Positions 9,812-19,900 of a stretch of 64,000 nt of DNA are shown piece by piece. A program made the position numbers and the translations under genes. Where the stretch lies: contig JABTUS010000004.1 in the NCBI GenBank assembly GCA_015075305.1, forward strand, positions 174,679-238,678, given 5' to 3'. Position 1 is the stretch's first letter. Each line of letters starts with the position of its first letter. Source of the DNA: Opitutaceae bacterium. GTDB taxonomy: Bacteria > Verrucomicrobiota > Verrucomicrobiia > Opitutales > Opitutaceae. The notes beneath the pieces were generated by a model. That model did no database searches, was not told where the DNA came from, and was given only the letters and a program-made list of their open reading frames with translations.

Positions 9812-9981
9812 GGTGCAGCCTCCTCAGGAAACCGGGAATGCGCAGCCTGTGTGGTCGTTTTCTGGAAGGGATGAACGGTTCGAGGACAGGCCGACAGACT
9901 TCAACTCGGCGCGGGATGGCGGTCATGCGTCTGAGAGTGTCGGAATCGCGTGGATGCGTCTTTAGGCGGCGCGGAAAAACC

Positions 9982-10803
9982 TCAGGCCTTTATGGAACGG
10001 CTGAAGGGATTCATCCGCCAGACGGAAGGGGCCACGCCGGCGTAGCGGTGGAACATGCGGTTGAAGTTGTGCTGCTCGACGTAACCCACGCGGATCGCGA
10101 TCTCCTTGATGCTCAGCGAGGATTCGAGCAGGAGCGTTTTTGCGTGCTCCATGCGCAGGCGCTGCAGCATTTCGCGGGGGGAATGGCCGAATGTCTTGCG
10201 GAAGGCGTGGCGGACGGAGTCGTAGTTTGGAGTTGAATACAGATCCTTCAGTTCGTCGTTGGGCTTGCTGACGGCTTCATTCACGCGATGCCAGAGGCGG
10301 ATGACCTCCGGACGCGTCTGTGAGGGAAGCACGGTCGTGGTGTCGGCAAGGCGTCCCGCCCACCGGGCCACCGAGATGAGCAGCAGCTGCAGCCAGGCCG
10401 ATATCGAAGCGTGGCGGTGGACGCGCTCCGCGGACTGCTCGTTGAGCATCTGGAGAAAGAACCACTGGAAGGTTTCGCGCTGTTCCGCAGTCAGCGTCCA
10501 GACGCGCCGCGCGGGATCAGGCGCATTGAGCGGGGCGAGTGCCGGGTACACATCGGCGTCCGCCTTGAAGTGCAGCACCCAGAAACGCGGGTGCTGCTGC
10601 GGGGAAACCCAGGCGCCGTGGCGCTCGCCCGCATGGTAGTGCAGGAGCGTGCCGTTGCCGGCGTGCAGCCAGCCGGGCGGATACCCGATCAGGCAGGAGT
10701 CGTCGGTCACGAGCGTGAACTCCTCGAAGGCGTGGGAATGCCAGTCGTAGGTGGAGCTCGTCGAGGCTGACAGCGTGCGAAGGGAGATCAGTTGAGGAAG
10801 CAT
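9982..10803 (-). CDS. AraC-family transcriptional regulator
   Basis: The frame is open upstream, but the ATG at 10801-10803 (MLPQLISLRTLSAS) fits a normal AraC length of 273 residues. The N-terminal half carries a cupin-like sugar-sensing region (YDWHSHAFEEFTLV, GTLLHYHAGERHGAWV). The C-terminal 100 residues hold two helix-turn-helix motifs, including SIKEIAIRVGYVEQHNFNRMFHRYAGVAPSVWR, the standard AraC signature. It is divergent from the sulfatase gene, with 231 bp between the starts, and lies just upstream of the transketolase run on the same strand. Either or both are plausible targets, and the effector is probably a sugar. Confidence 0.9.
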   Translation of the reverse strand: MLPQLISLRTLSASTSSTYDWHSHAFEEFTLVTDDSCLIGYPPGWLHAGNGTLLHYHAGERHGAWVSPQQHPRFWVLHFKADADVYPALAPLNAPDPARRVWTLTAEQRETFQWFFLQMLNEQSAERVHRHASISAWLQLLLISVARWAGRLADTTTVLPSQTRPEVIRLWHRVNEAVSKPNDELKDLYSTPNYDSVRHAFRKTFGHSPREMLQRLRMEHAKTLLLESSLSIKEIAIRVGYVEQHNFNRMFHRYAGVAPSVWRMNPFSRSIKA

Positions 10804-11034
10804 GGGGCCTTTCGTGTGTGCTCCCGTCCTGGAATTGAAACGGGATCGGCGTATCGTGCGGGAGGATTTGGGTCGAAGGCCTCCCGGCTGCGAACGGGCG
10901 GTGGAGGCGGCTGAAGTGAATGACATGTCAGGCGTCGGCGGTAAAGCATGCGGGTGCTTCGTTTCCACTGGCGCATGGGCATTTTCCGCGTTCGCCAAAG
11001 ACGATGGGGGTTTGGAAAGACTAGATTGAGTCGC

Positions 11035-12432
11035 ATGAGATGCGATGAGGTACCCTTGAAATGCCGTGGCGTTCTATTGAATCGGAGCGTGGTGTGGCGA
11101 ACCGGATGCCATGCGATCCTTGCCATGCTGCTGGTGAGCGTCGGTTTTGCGGATGCCGCGCTTCGGGGGAATCGTCCGCCAAACCTGCTGATCCTGCTGG
11201 CTGACGACATGGGCTACGGTGACGTTGGCTATCAGGGCTGCCGAGACTTTCCCACCCCGAACATCGACGCCCTTGCGGCACGCGGCGTGCGGTTCACCGA
11301 CGCCTATGCGACGGCGCCCGTGTGCTCGCCGAGCCGGGCCGGCCTGCTGACCGGGCGCTATCAGGAGCGGTTCGGACACGAGTTCAATCCCAGGCGCGAG
11401 CAAGGGCTTCCGCTTGGGGAAAAGTTGATCTCGGACCGCCTGCGCGCGGCGGGATACGCCACGGGCCTGATCGGAAAATGGCATCTGGGCTCCATGCCTG
11501 AACAGAGGCCGCTGGCACGCGGCTTCGATGAGTTCTTTGGATTTCTTGAAGGTCACAGCGTGTATTTTGACGCCACGGTGCTGCGCGGGAATGAACCCGT
11601 GAAGGAGTCGGAGTACCTGACGGATGCGTTTGCGCGGGAGGCATGCTCCTTCATCGAGCGCCAAAGTGGGATGCCCTGGTTTCTTCTGGTCTCCTTCAAT
11701 GCCGTGCACGATCCGATGCAGGGCACGAAGGAGCGCATGGCGCGATTTCCGAACATTGAGGATCGCGACAGGCGCACCTATGCTGCGATGGTGGTCGCGA
11801 TGGACGAAGCGGTCGGAGCCGTCCTGAAGACGCTGGAAAAATCGGGACAGGCGGCGGACACCTTTGTGGTTTTCGCCAACGACAATGGAGGGCCGACGCT
11901 TCCCGGTACGACGCGGAATGCCTCGAGCAACGCTCCCTTGCGCGGATCCAAACGCACGCTGTTGGAAGGCGGGATCCGGGTGCCGCTGATTCTGGCGTGG
12001 CCCGGACGCCTGACCGCGGCAACGTATTCGTTTCCCGTGATGCTTGCGGATGTCACGGCTTCGCTTCTGAAACTGGCGCAAGTCCCGTCGCCCGGACCCG
12101 CGCTGGCCGACGGTGTTGATCTGCTTCCCTACATCAACGGAAAGCGGAGGGATGCGCCGCACCAAGTCCTTTACTGGCGCTATGGAAAGCAGGGGGCGAT
12201 CCGGAAGGGCGACTACAAGCTGGTTCGTTACGACAGCAACGCGGATACGAGGCTGGGGCCGATTCAACCGCCCACGGAGTTCAAGCTATACAACCTGAAG
12301 GCCGACATCGGCGAGACGCGGGATTTGATCAAAGAGCAACCCGAGCGCGCGGCGGCGCTGAAGGCCGAATGGGATGCGTGGGATGGAACCCTGGCGCAGC
12401 CACTCTGGCGAAACGCGCGGGATAGGAATTGA
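11035..12432 (+). CDS. type I sulfatase (formylglycine-dependent), exported
   Basis: A 465-residue arylsulfatase-family enzyme. The active-site signature CSPSRAGLLTGRY is complete: Cys97 (converted to formylglycine) and Arg101, counted from the chosen ATG. The metal-binding Asp pair sits in LADDMGYGD and a later NDNGG supplies further ligands. A hydrophobic export segment (AILAMLLVSVGFADA) lies about 25-40. The start is uncertain: an upstream ATG at 10948 and a GTG near 11089 are also in frame, and the GTG would give a more typical short signal peptide. It probably removes sulfate esters from glycans or sulfated sugars outside the cytoplasm. The anaerobic or FGE maturase is not in the window. 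Confidence 0.92.
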   Translation: MRCDEVPLKCRGVLLNRSVVWRTGCHAILAMLLVSVGFADAALRGNRPPNLLILLADDMGYGDVGYQGCRDFPTPNIDALAARGVRFTDAYATAPVCSPSRAGLLTGRYQERFGHEFNPRREQGLPLGEKLISDRLRAAGYATGLIGKWHLGSMPEQRPLARGFDEFFGFLEGHSVYFDATVLRGNEPVKESEYLTDAFAREACSFIERQSGMPWFLLVSFNAVHDPMQGTKERMARFPNIEDRDRRTYAAMVVAMDEAVGAVLKTLEKSGQAADTFVVFANDNGGPTLPGTTRNASSNAPLRGSKRTLLEGGIRVPLILAWPGRLTAATYSFPVMLADVTASLLKLAQVPSPGPALADGVDLLPYINGKRRDAPHQVLYWRYGKQGAIRKGDYKLVRYDSNADTRLGPIQPPTEFKLYNLKADIGETRDLIKEQPERAAALKAEWDAWDGTLAQPLWRNARDRN

Positions 12433-12446
12433 CCCGGTCGAAGGGC

Positions 12447-12469
12447 GGCTGCCGGGATCCCGGCCAGCC
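12447..12469. terminator. hairpin between convergent genes (possible bidirectional terminator)
   Basis: GGCTGCCGGGA pairs with TCCCGGCCAGCC apart from one unpaired base, forming a strong GC hairpin in the 55-bp gap between the convergent sulfatase and oxidoreductase genes. There is no T tract, so intrinsic termination is only a possibility. Confidence 0.35.
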
Positions 12470-12487
12470 GGCGCGAATCGCGTGAAA

Positions 12488-13699
12488 TCAGTTCGGGGGC
12501 GGAGGAAGATCCATCCATGCGGCGCCCGCGTTGGAGGAGCTCACCGCCGTTTCAATGAACTCCATTCCACGAAGGCCGTCGTGAACATTGGGAAACGCGT
12601 AGTCGGACATCCTCAGCGGTTTTCCCGCAGCATGGGCGCGCACGGCCTGGGCGAAGCCTGAATAGATCGTGGCAAACGCCTCCAGGTATCCCTCAGGATG
12701 TCCGGGGGGAACGCGGGTGACTTTTTTGGCTGCGTTGGACAAATACCCGCTGCCGCGTGTGAGCGTGCGTCTTTCGCGCCCGTATTCGAGGACCTCGAGC
12801 GAGTTGGGATTCTCCTGCGACCACTTGATGGCGCCGCGTTCCGCATAGACGCGGAGGGTCAGCGCGTTTTCCTCACCGGTTGCCACCTGGCTGATGGTGA
12901 GCACTCCTTTGCCCCCGTCGCGCAGGCGAAGAAGAATGTTTGCGTCCTCGTCGAGCGTGCGACCCGGCATGAACGTGCTCTTGTCGGCGCAGATCGCGCG
13001 GACCTCGGGTCCGATGACAAACTCGAGCAGGTTGAAGGCGTGGCAGCCGACGTCGGCGAGTGTGCCGCCCAGTCCCGATTGCGCGGGGTCGACGCGCCAG
13101 GAGGCCTGCTTGTGTCCCTCCTTCTCGTGCGCGTGCACGAGGAAATCCTGCAGGTACTCGACGATGACCTTGCGCACCTGCCCCATGGAGCCGTTGCGGA
13201 AAAGTTCGCGCGCGTGCCGGATGAGCGCGTGGCCGGTGTAGTTGTGCGTGAGAGCGAACACCAGGCCGCTGCGCTCGACAGCCGCGACGAGCTCCCGGGC
13301 TTCGCGGATATCGAGTGTCATCGGTTTGTCGCACACGATGTGGAAACCGTGTTTAAGAAACTTCAGGGCGACGGGCAGGTGCAGGTGGTTGGGCGTGACG
13401 ATTGCGACAAAATCAATGCGTTGGTCGTCGGGCAGGGCGGCCTCGCGCTCTGCCATCTCTTCGAACGACGCATAGCAGCGATCGGGATCAAGGTTGAGCA
13501 GGCGTCCCGTTGCAGCGGTGTTTGATGGATCGCGCGAGAAGCATCCCGCGACAAGTTCGATCTGCTGATCGAGCGCGGCTGCCATGCGATGAACGCCGCC
13601 GATAAAGGCGCCGGCTCCGCCGCCAACCATGCCCATGCGAAGTTTGCGTTGGGTCGGATGGATGGTTGCCGGGGAAGCAGTGGTGTCGATGGAAGCCAT
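12488..13699 (-). CDS. Gfo/Idh/MocA-family oxidoreductase
   Basis: The ATG at 13697-13699 gives 403 residues. The Rossmann fold begins with RMGMVGGGAGAFIGGVHR, then IVTPNHLHLPVA and VCDKPMTLDIREA, which contains the conserved Lys-Pro of this family. The C-terminal alpha/beta domain includes DVGCHAFNLLEF, where the His is the usual proton-transfer residue. It is a cytoplasmic NAD(P)-dependent sugar or inositol dehydrogenase. The gene follows the sugar isomerase by 10 bp and ends the four-gene minus-strand run that starts at the zinc dehydrogenase, so all four probably act on one pathway. Confidence 0.92.
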   Translation of the reverse strand: MASIDTTASPATIHPTQRKLRMGMVGGGAGAFIGGVHRMAAALDQQIELVAGCFSRDPSNTAATGRLLNLDPDRCYASFEEMAEREAALPDDQRIDFVAIVTPNHLHLPVALKFLKHGFHIVCDKPMTLDIREARELVAAVERSGLVFALTHNYTGHALIRHARELFRNGSMGQVRKVIVEYLQDFLVHAHEKEGHKQASWRVDPAQSGLGGTLADVGCHAFNLLEFVIGPEVRAICADKSTFMPGRTLDEDANILLRLRDGGKGVLTISQVATGEENALTLRVYAERGAIKWSQENPNSLEVLEYGRERRTLTRGSGYLSNAAKKVTRVPPGHPEGYLEAFATIYSGFAQAVRAHAAGKPLRMSDYAFPNVHDGLRGMEFIETAVSSSNAGAAWMDLPPPPN

Positions 13700-13709
13700 G
13701 TCGGTGAAA

Positions 13710-14768
13710 TCAGTTGAGTCCAAGCAGGCGCCGGTTGACGGCGGTGTCGCTACCGCTGCCGGCGAAATCGTCGAAGGCCACCGTCGTGGCCTCGAGCAGG
13801 TGGCGCGTGATGAAGTGCGCGCCTTCGCGCGCACCCTGACCGGGTGACTTGACGCAGCACTCCCACTCCATGACGGCCCAGCCGCGATAGCCGGCCTCTG
13901 TGAGCAGAGTGAACACGCGGCGGAAATCAATCTGTCCGTCGCCGGGCGAGCGGAAGCGTCCGGGACGTGTCGCCCAGGATTGATAGCCGCCGTAGACGCC
14001 GCCGCGGCCGTCGGGGCGGAACTCGGCGTCCTTCACATGGAATCCCGCGATGCGCGCGCCGTAATGGCGGATGAACGCCGCGTAGTCGAGCTGCTGCAGG
14101 AGCAGGTGACTGGGGTCATAGTTCAGGCCGGCCGCCGGATGGTTTTCGACCTCTTGAAGGAACCGCTCGAATGTGTGGCCATCGAAGAGATCGGATCCCG
14201 GATGAAGCTCGTAGGCGATGGTCACGCCGAGTTCACCGGCGAGATCGAGGATCGGGCGCCAGCGCCGCGCGAGTTCGGCAAAGGCGTCGTCGATCAATCC
14301 CGGAGGACGCTGGGGCCAGGGGTAGGCGAGGTGCCAGGCGAATCCGCCGGAAAGAACCGGCACGCATCGTGTGCCGAGTCGGGCGGCGGCCCGCACGGTT
14401 TGCAGGAGCTGTCCGGTTGCCCATGCGACGCGGGCCTTGTCGTCCAGGCCCGCCGGAAAAAAGGCGCGAAAGGCCTCGGTGTAGGCGGGGTGCAGCGCCA
14501 GCACCTGACCGGCGAGGGCGGCGTTCAATTCCGTCAGCTCGACGCCGCACGCCGCGAGACGCGCCGTCCAGTCGTCGCAGTAGGACGATGACTCGGCGGC
14601 CTGGGTTAGGTTGATGAGGCGCGGATCCTCCCATGCGGGAACCTGCACGCCGGTGTATCCAAGCGAGGCGGCCCACCGGCAGATGCCGTCGAGTGTGTTG
14701 AAGGGCGCCGTGTTGCTGAGGAACTGTGCGAGGCAAAGGCCGGGGCCTTGGATGGAGGATTTGTTCAT
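13710..14768 (-). CDS. sugar phosphate isomerase/epimerase (xylose-isomerase-like TIM barrel)
   Basis: The ATG at 14766-14768 gives 352 residues. The pattern of a xylose-isomerase-like (AP endonuclease 2) TIM barrel is clear: GYTGVQVPAW, then VTIAYELHPGSDLFDG (metal-ligand Glu), LNYDPSHLLLQQLD (Asp and His ligands), FHVKDAEF and a late WAVMEWECC with another acidic ligand. This family isomerises or epimerises sugars and keto-acids using a divalent metal. It lies between the SDR and the Gfo/Idh gene in the same run. The longer reading frame upstream of this ATG runs antisense to neither a domain nor a signal and is not used. Confidence 0.88.
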   Translation of the reverse strand: MNKSSIQGPGLCLAQFLSNTAPFNTLDGICRWAASLGYTGVQVPAWEDPRLINLTQAAESSSYCDDWTARLAACGVELTELNAALAGQVLALHPAYTEAFRAFFPAGLDDKARVAWATGQLLQTVRAAARLGTRCVPVLSGGFAWHLAYPWPQRPPGLIDDAFAELARRWRPILDLAGELGVTIAYELHPGSDLFDGHTFERFLQEVENHPAAGLNYDPSHLLLQQLDYAAFIRHYGARIAGFHVKDAEFRPDGRGGVYGGYQSWATRPGRFRSPGDGQIDFRRVFTLLTEAGYRGWAVMEWECCVKSPGQGAREGAHFITRHLLEATTVAFDDFAGSGSDTAVNRRLLGLN

Positions 14769-14854
14769 GTCGGGCGGATCAGGAATGAAATGATCGATTG
14801 CCTGGCGGGTGCGGCGGCGCCTCGCAGTATCGGTCAATCTGAGTGAACTGGAAA

Positions 14855-15652
14855 TCAGCGGTTCCTGCGCGCGGCCCGCTTGAGATTGGAAAGCGGCACG
14901 CACCCCTGGACGGACCAGCCGCCATCGACATAAAAAGTCTGTCCGGTGACGTAGGAGGATTCTGACGATGCGAGAAACACGGCGGGGCCGATCATCTCTT
15001 CGGGTTCGGCGGTGCGGCCCAGAGGCACCACGCCGCCCCAGACCTCGCGATAGTCGGGGTCGTCCGCAAGGTTGCGGTCGACATTGACCGGTCCCGGCGC
15101 GAAGGTGTTGACGCGAATGTGAAGCGGGGCGAGTTCGATGGCGAGCTGTCGGGTGAGACCGTGGAGACCCGCCTTGCTGGTGCCGTAGGCGGCGAGGTTT
15201 TTCACGCCGAGGGCGGCGCAGTTGGTGGAGAGATTGATGATGGAGCCGGGCGTCTTGGTTTCGCGCATCCATCGGGCGGCGGCGAGCGCGCAGAAAAAGG
15301 ATCCCTTCAGGTTGGTGTCGAGAACCTGGTCCCACTTCTCCTCCGTCGTGGATAGCAGTTCCGACCAGCCCGTGATGGCGGCGTTGTTTATCAGCACGTC
15401 GAGCCGGGAAAATGTCCGGCGTGCGCGTGCGAACATGCGTTCTATCTGCGGCACGCGGGAGATGTCCGCCCGCACAATCAGAGCCTTGCGACCGAGGTCC
15501 GCGACCTCGGCGGCGCAGGCCTCGGCACCCGCGCGATCCTGATGGTAGTTGATGATGATGTTGGCGCCCTCGCGCGCGCAGCCGACGGCGAGAGCCCGGC
15601 CGATGCCCTTGCTGGCGCCGGTGATGAGGATGTTTTTTTCGACGAGTCTCAT
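14855..15652 (-). CDS. SDR-family oxidoreductase (classical, NAD(P)-dependent)
   Basis: A 265-residue classical short-chain dehydrogenase. The cofactor motif TGASKGIG lies at 11-18, NNAA at 89-92, and the catalytic set is complete with Asn114, Ser142, Tyr156 and Lys160 (AAYGTSKAG). The C-terminal FYVDGGWS is typical. It would oxidise or reduce a sugar or sugar-acid hydroxyl in the cytoplasm. Its start codon directly abuts the stop of the zinc dehydrogenase gene, so the two are almost certainly co-transcribed and probably perform successive redox steps. Confidence 0.92.
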   Translation of the reverse strand: MRLVEKNILITGASKGIGRALAVGCAREGANIIINYHQDRAGAEACAAEVADLGRKALIVRADISRVPQIERMFARARRTFSRLDVLINNAAITGWSELLSTTEEKWDQVLDTNLKGSFFCALAAARWMRETKTPGSIINLSTNCAALGVKNLAAYGTSKAGLHGLTRQLAIELAPLHIRVNTFAPGPVNVDRNLADDPDYREVWGGVVPLGRTAEPEEMIGPAVFLASSESSYVTGQTFYVDGGWSVQGCVPLSNLKRAARRNR

Positions 15653-16687
15653 TCAGGAATTGGGGAGGAGAAGAACCTTGAGGGCTTCCTTGCGTTCGAA
15701 AAGCTCGAAACCCTCCCGCCAGCGCGTCAATGGCAGACGATGCGTGACGATCCGGCTCGGTCGAAGTCCGTCGGCGATCAACTGCATCGTGCGCTCCCAA
15801 GTGCGCACGGTGTAGCCGACCGATCCGCTCACCTTCAACTGACGGAAGCCGACAAGGTCGAAGGGCAGCGTTATGTCGCGGCCGAAGTGTCCCACCTGCG
15901 TGTAACCGCCGCCGGGGCGCAGCGACTCGAGGCAGGCGCGCGCCGAGGCGGCGACTCCGGCGACCTCGAAGGCAAGGTCGACACCGCGTCCCTGGGTGGA
16001 CTCGCGAACTGCATCGGCGAGATTCTCATTTTGGACATCGACGATCCGGGCCGCGCCGAGTTTCTGCGCAAGCTGAAGCCGATGGGTGTCGGCCGTGGTT
16101 CCGGCGACGAGGGTCCGCACGCCAGCGTGCACCAGCACGAGCAAACACAACACGCCGATGGGGCCCGGGCCGGAGACGAGTGCGGTGAATCCGGGCTGGA
16201 TCTCCGAGCGTTCGAGCACCGCGTGCACCGCGGCGGCCAGCGGTTCGACCAGGGCACCCTCCTCGTCGGGCAGATTGTCGCCGAGACGAAAGAGCTGGTC
16301 CGGGCGAACGCAGGCGTAGCGCGCGAAAGCGCCATTGACACCGTGCCCCATGCCGCGCCGGTCCGGGCAGAGCATGAATTCGCCGCTTCGGCAGTGCTCG
16401 CATTTTCCGCAGGTGAAAGCAGTGGCGCCGAGTACTGCGTAGCGTGCCGTTGGTGAGGTTGTGCCGCGGACGTTGCCACCCTCCTCGACAACCTTGCCGA
16501 CGAATTCATGGCCGAGAATGACAGGAGGAAAGTTTCTGAACGTGTCGTGAAGCACATGCAGGTCGGTCCCGCAAATGCCGCAGTGGGAGATTTCCAGCTT
16601 CACCTCGTTGGGGCGAGGATCGGGTTCGGGAACATCGCGCAACTCCACGTGTCCGGGACCAGACTGGGTCTTTACGACGGCTATCAT
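15653..16687 (-). CDS. zinc-dependent alcohol/sugar dehydrogenase (MDR family)
   Basis: A 344-residue medium-chain dehydrogenase. The catalytic zinc ligands are visible in SHCGICGTDLH and GHEF; the structural zinc loop CGKCEHCRSGEFMLC has all four Cys. The nucleotide-binding core reads VSGPGPIGVLCLLVL. Sorbitol or threonine dehydrogenase-like enzymes share this layout, and a sugar or polyol substrate is suggested by the neighbouring SDR, isomerase and Gfo/Idh genes. It is the first gene of the run, with 308 bp separating its start from the divergent TPR lipoprotein gene. Confidence 0.93.
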   Translation of the reverse strand: MIAVVKTQSGPGHVELRDVPEPDPRPNEVKLEISHCGICGTDLHVLHDTFRNFPPVILGHEFVGKVVEEGGNVRGTTSPTARYAVLGATAFTCGKCEHCRSGEFMLCPDRRGMGHGVNGAFARYACVRPDQLFRLGDNLPDEEGALVEPLAAAVHAVLERSEIQPGFTALVSGPGPIGVLCLLVLVHAGVRTLVAGTTADTHRLQLAQKLGAARIVDVQNENLADAVRESTQGRGVDLAFEVAGVAASARACLESLRPGGGYTQVGHFGRDITLPFDLVGFRQLKVSGSVGYTVRTWERTMQLIADGLRPSRIVTHRLPLTRWREGFELFERKEALKVLLLPNS

Positions 16688-16995
16688 GGGAATCGGGATT
16701 GAGTTGGGTTGTGCGTATTGGATGAGCGGTCAGTGACCCCTGTGCATGCGGGCCATGCTGGTTCTCCTGATACGATACTCGGTTGCCTATCGTTGGTCTT
16801 TGGCAATCGCGGAAAGTCGTTTCGCAGCAATGGAATCGCAGTTCCGTGGCCTTACTGTCGGCGGTAGCTGTGGGATGTTTCTGGCACGCGGGAATTTGGT
16901 TCGAGAAAGAAATTGAGTGTTGAGTCGCGCTGCCTGTCGCGGGGTTGACCTGCGGAACGCTGGGCCGATACTCCACTTTACAAAACTGATTGATT
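16688..16995. other. divergent intergenic region, no gene seen
   Basis: This 308-bp stretch separates the dehydrogenase run from the divergent TPR lipoprotein gene and should hold both promoters. The segment CTGGCACGCG at 16881-16890 has a perfect sigma-54 -24 core, but the matching -12 GC is missing at the required spacing. No RNA gene or clear inverted repeat was found. Confidence 0.5.
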
Positions 16996-19900
16996 ATGCG
17001 TCCCAACAAATCCCCGTTTATCAGATCAAGCGGCCTGCTATTGACTGTTTTTTTGCCGTGTCTTGGCGTTGCGTTCCTCGCGGGGTGCTCGGCTGAGGCG
17101 AGAAAGGATCGAGCCATTAAGCGGGGTGATGAGTTTGTGGCGGAGAACAAGTACGATCGGGCTGAAATCGAATACCTAAACGCCCTGGGTGACGACCCGC
17201 AGAATGCGCACGCGATGGGTCGGCTGGGAGCGATCTATTTGGGACAAGGGAGGCTCGCGCGCGCCTTTCCCTTGCTGAAGCGGGCTACCGAAATTGATCC
17301 CAATGACCTTTGGGCGCGCGGAAAGCTGGCCTCGGTGTACATGGCGGTTGGCAACCCGACCGCGGCGTTCGCAGAGGCGGCGGCGATCATCAAGATTGAC
17401 CCAAGCGTGCTTGAGGTTCCGGTGACCCTGGCTGAGGCCAGCAACACGCCGGCGCAAGTCGCTGCTTCCAAAACGTTGCTGAACGCATTGCCAGCGTCCG
17501 CTGCCGAACTGCCCTCAGTTCTCACGGGCAAGGGCATACTGGCGGCCAGGTCTGGTGATCTGGCGCAGGCCACTGCTTTGCTGGAACGTGCAGCAACGGC
17601 GACGCACCCGTCAGCGGCGGCCTTTAGCGTGTTGGGAGCGATCTGGATGAACCACAAGGATATGGCCAAGGCTGAGGCGGCCTTCGCCAAGGCCGCTGAA
17701 CTATCGGACATGCGTTCCCCGCGCCGCATCCAATACGCGCTATTCAAGTACAACCGGGGAGATGTTGACGGTGCCAAAAAGTACTTGGACGAGGCTTTCA
17801 AGGCCGCGCCTGACTTCTACCCCGCGGGCCTTCGACTTGCGGAACTGCTGATGCGTGAAAGGAAATTTGGTGAGGCTGAGGCGCTGGCGGACCGCATGCT
17901 GGCGAAAGACGGAAGCAACCACGAAGCACTCCTGCTTGGCATACGACTGGCATTGGCCCGGGGAGATACGGCAAAGGCCTTGGTGAAGGCGAATGCCTTT
18001 GTACAGATGTACCCGCAGGTGGCTGACGCCCATTTTGAAAAGGCGCGTGTGCTCCTGGCGCGGAATGAGACGACTGAAGCAATTGCCAGCCTCAATCAGG
18101 TTCTTGCGATCAACCCAGACTATGATCAAGCGATAACAACGCTTGCTGAGATCGATACCCGCCAGGGGAATCGCAGCGCAGCGGTGACTTCTCTCAGTCG
18201 GTATCTGGAGAAGAATCCCAACAATGTGGATGCGCAATTCCTGCTCGCCGACGCCTTTCGCGGCTTGGGAGATTTCCAAGGTGCCTTGGGCGTGTACAAG
18301 GTACTCGAAGCCCGAACTCCGATTGACGAGCGCGTGCACTATGGAAAGGGCGTTACGCTGCGCGCGCTCGGACAGGTTGACGCCGCGCGCCGTGCGCTGG
18401 AACTCGCGAGATCGTATGAGCCGACAGCCTATCCCGCACTTGAGCAACTGCTCGAGATGGACGTCGCCGACCGTCAGTTTGACCGAGCGCAAAAGCGATT
18501 GAATGTCGCGTTGGCTTCCAAGCCATCGGATGCGAGGCTGATACAGTTGGTTGGGCGCCTCAAGCTCGTGCAGGGGGATGCGACTCAGGCGGCAGTCCAG
18601 TTTCGGAAGGCAATTGAATTGGATCCCAATTTGACATCCGCCTACATGTTTCTGGCGAAGATTTACCTGGATACCAACGATTCAGCCCGCGCATTGGAAA
18701 ACCTGCTGCAGGTCGAAAAGCGGAACCCGCGCGATACGAGTGCGATTCTCATGCAGGGGGTGATTTACGAACAGCAGAAGGAATACACCAAGGCGCGGGA
18801 TGCGTATGAGAGAATCCTGGCTGTGAATCCCCAGTTCGCTCCGGCGCTCAACAATCTCGCCAGTCTGTATCTTCGAAACTTCAACGATCTCAAGAAGGCG
18901 GGTGAGCTTGCGAAGCGAGCGCGTGACGCGTGGCCGGCTGATCCGGTCATAGCCGACACGGCGGGCTGGATTCTGCACAAGCAGGGTGATTACGCCACGG
19001 CGCAAACGCTTCTGATGGACAGTGCCGGCAAGCTGACGGACAATGCCGAGGTTCAGTATCACCTGGCGATGAACTATTACATGCTGGGCGATGCGAAGGC
19101 GGCGAAAGCGGCGTTTGAAGAGGCCCTTCGGTTAAAGGGGAAATTCCCGGAGGCTGCGGAGATTCCATCGCGACTGGCATTGCTCAATGCAGCAGAGTCC
19201 GGGGTTTCGACCGAAGTCCTTGAGCGCTATGTGCGGGAGAGTCCGCAGGATCCATTCGCCGTCGGACAACTCGCGATTCGGCAGGAGAAGGAAGGCAAAA
19301 TCGACGCTGCAATTGCCACTCAGCGTGTGGCATTGAAGCTGAATCCGCAAAACGCGAAGGCGATGACGGCGCTCGCACGCATGTTGAAAGCCAAGGGGAA
19401 TATTGCCGAGGCGACCGAGTTTGCGAAGGCTGCTCGAAAGCTCGTGCCCGATGATTTGGAGGTGTTGTCCCTAAATGGGGGCCTGGCTCTCATGGCCGGA
19501 GACTTTTCCGCAGCGTATCCCGTTCTTGACGATGTCGCCCGGGCTCAACCAAGGAATGCCGCCGTTAGGTTGGATCTTGCCAAGGCTGCATTCGCCATCG
19601 GACGGGTTGCAGAGGCGAAGTCAGCGCTTCAGCAGGCGCTCGCACTTGCGCCCAATGAGAGTGATCGGGAATCCCTGCAACTCATTGCCGGTCTGGAGAA
19701 TCCGCTGGCTGTTCGCGACCTTGCCGAGCGTCGACTTGCGATGAATCCGGAGGACCTCCCGGCGCTGATGATATCTGCGTTGGCAACAACGGCGCCGGAT
19801 GACGCGATCAAGATTTTGGAGCAGCTCCTGACCAAGTATCCGGACTTTTCGCCAGCACAGCGGAAGCTTGCGATCCTGCTCTCGATTTCCGCATCCAACG

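Noticed and set aside
14769..15800. Upstream extension of the sugar isomerase frame
   Set aside because: The extension lies in a different frame across the SDR gene and reads as low-complexity Arg/His/Gly sequence; the isomerase clearly begins at 14768.
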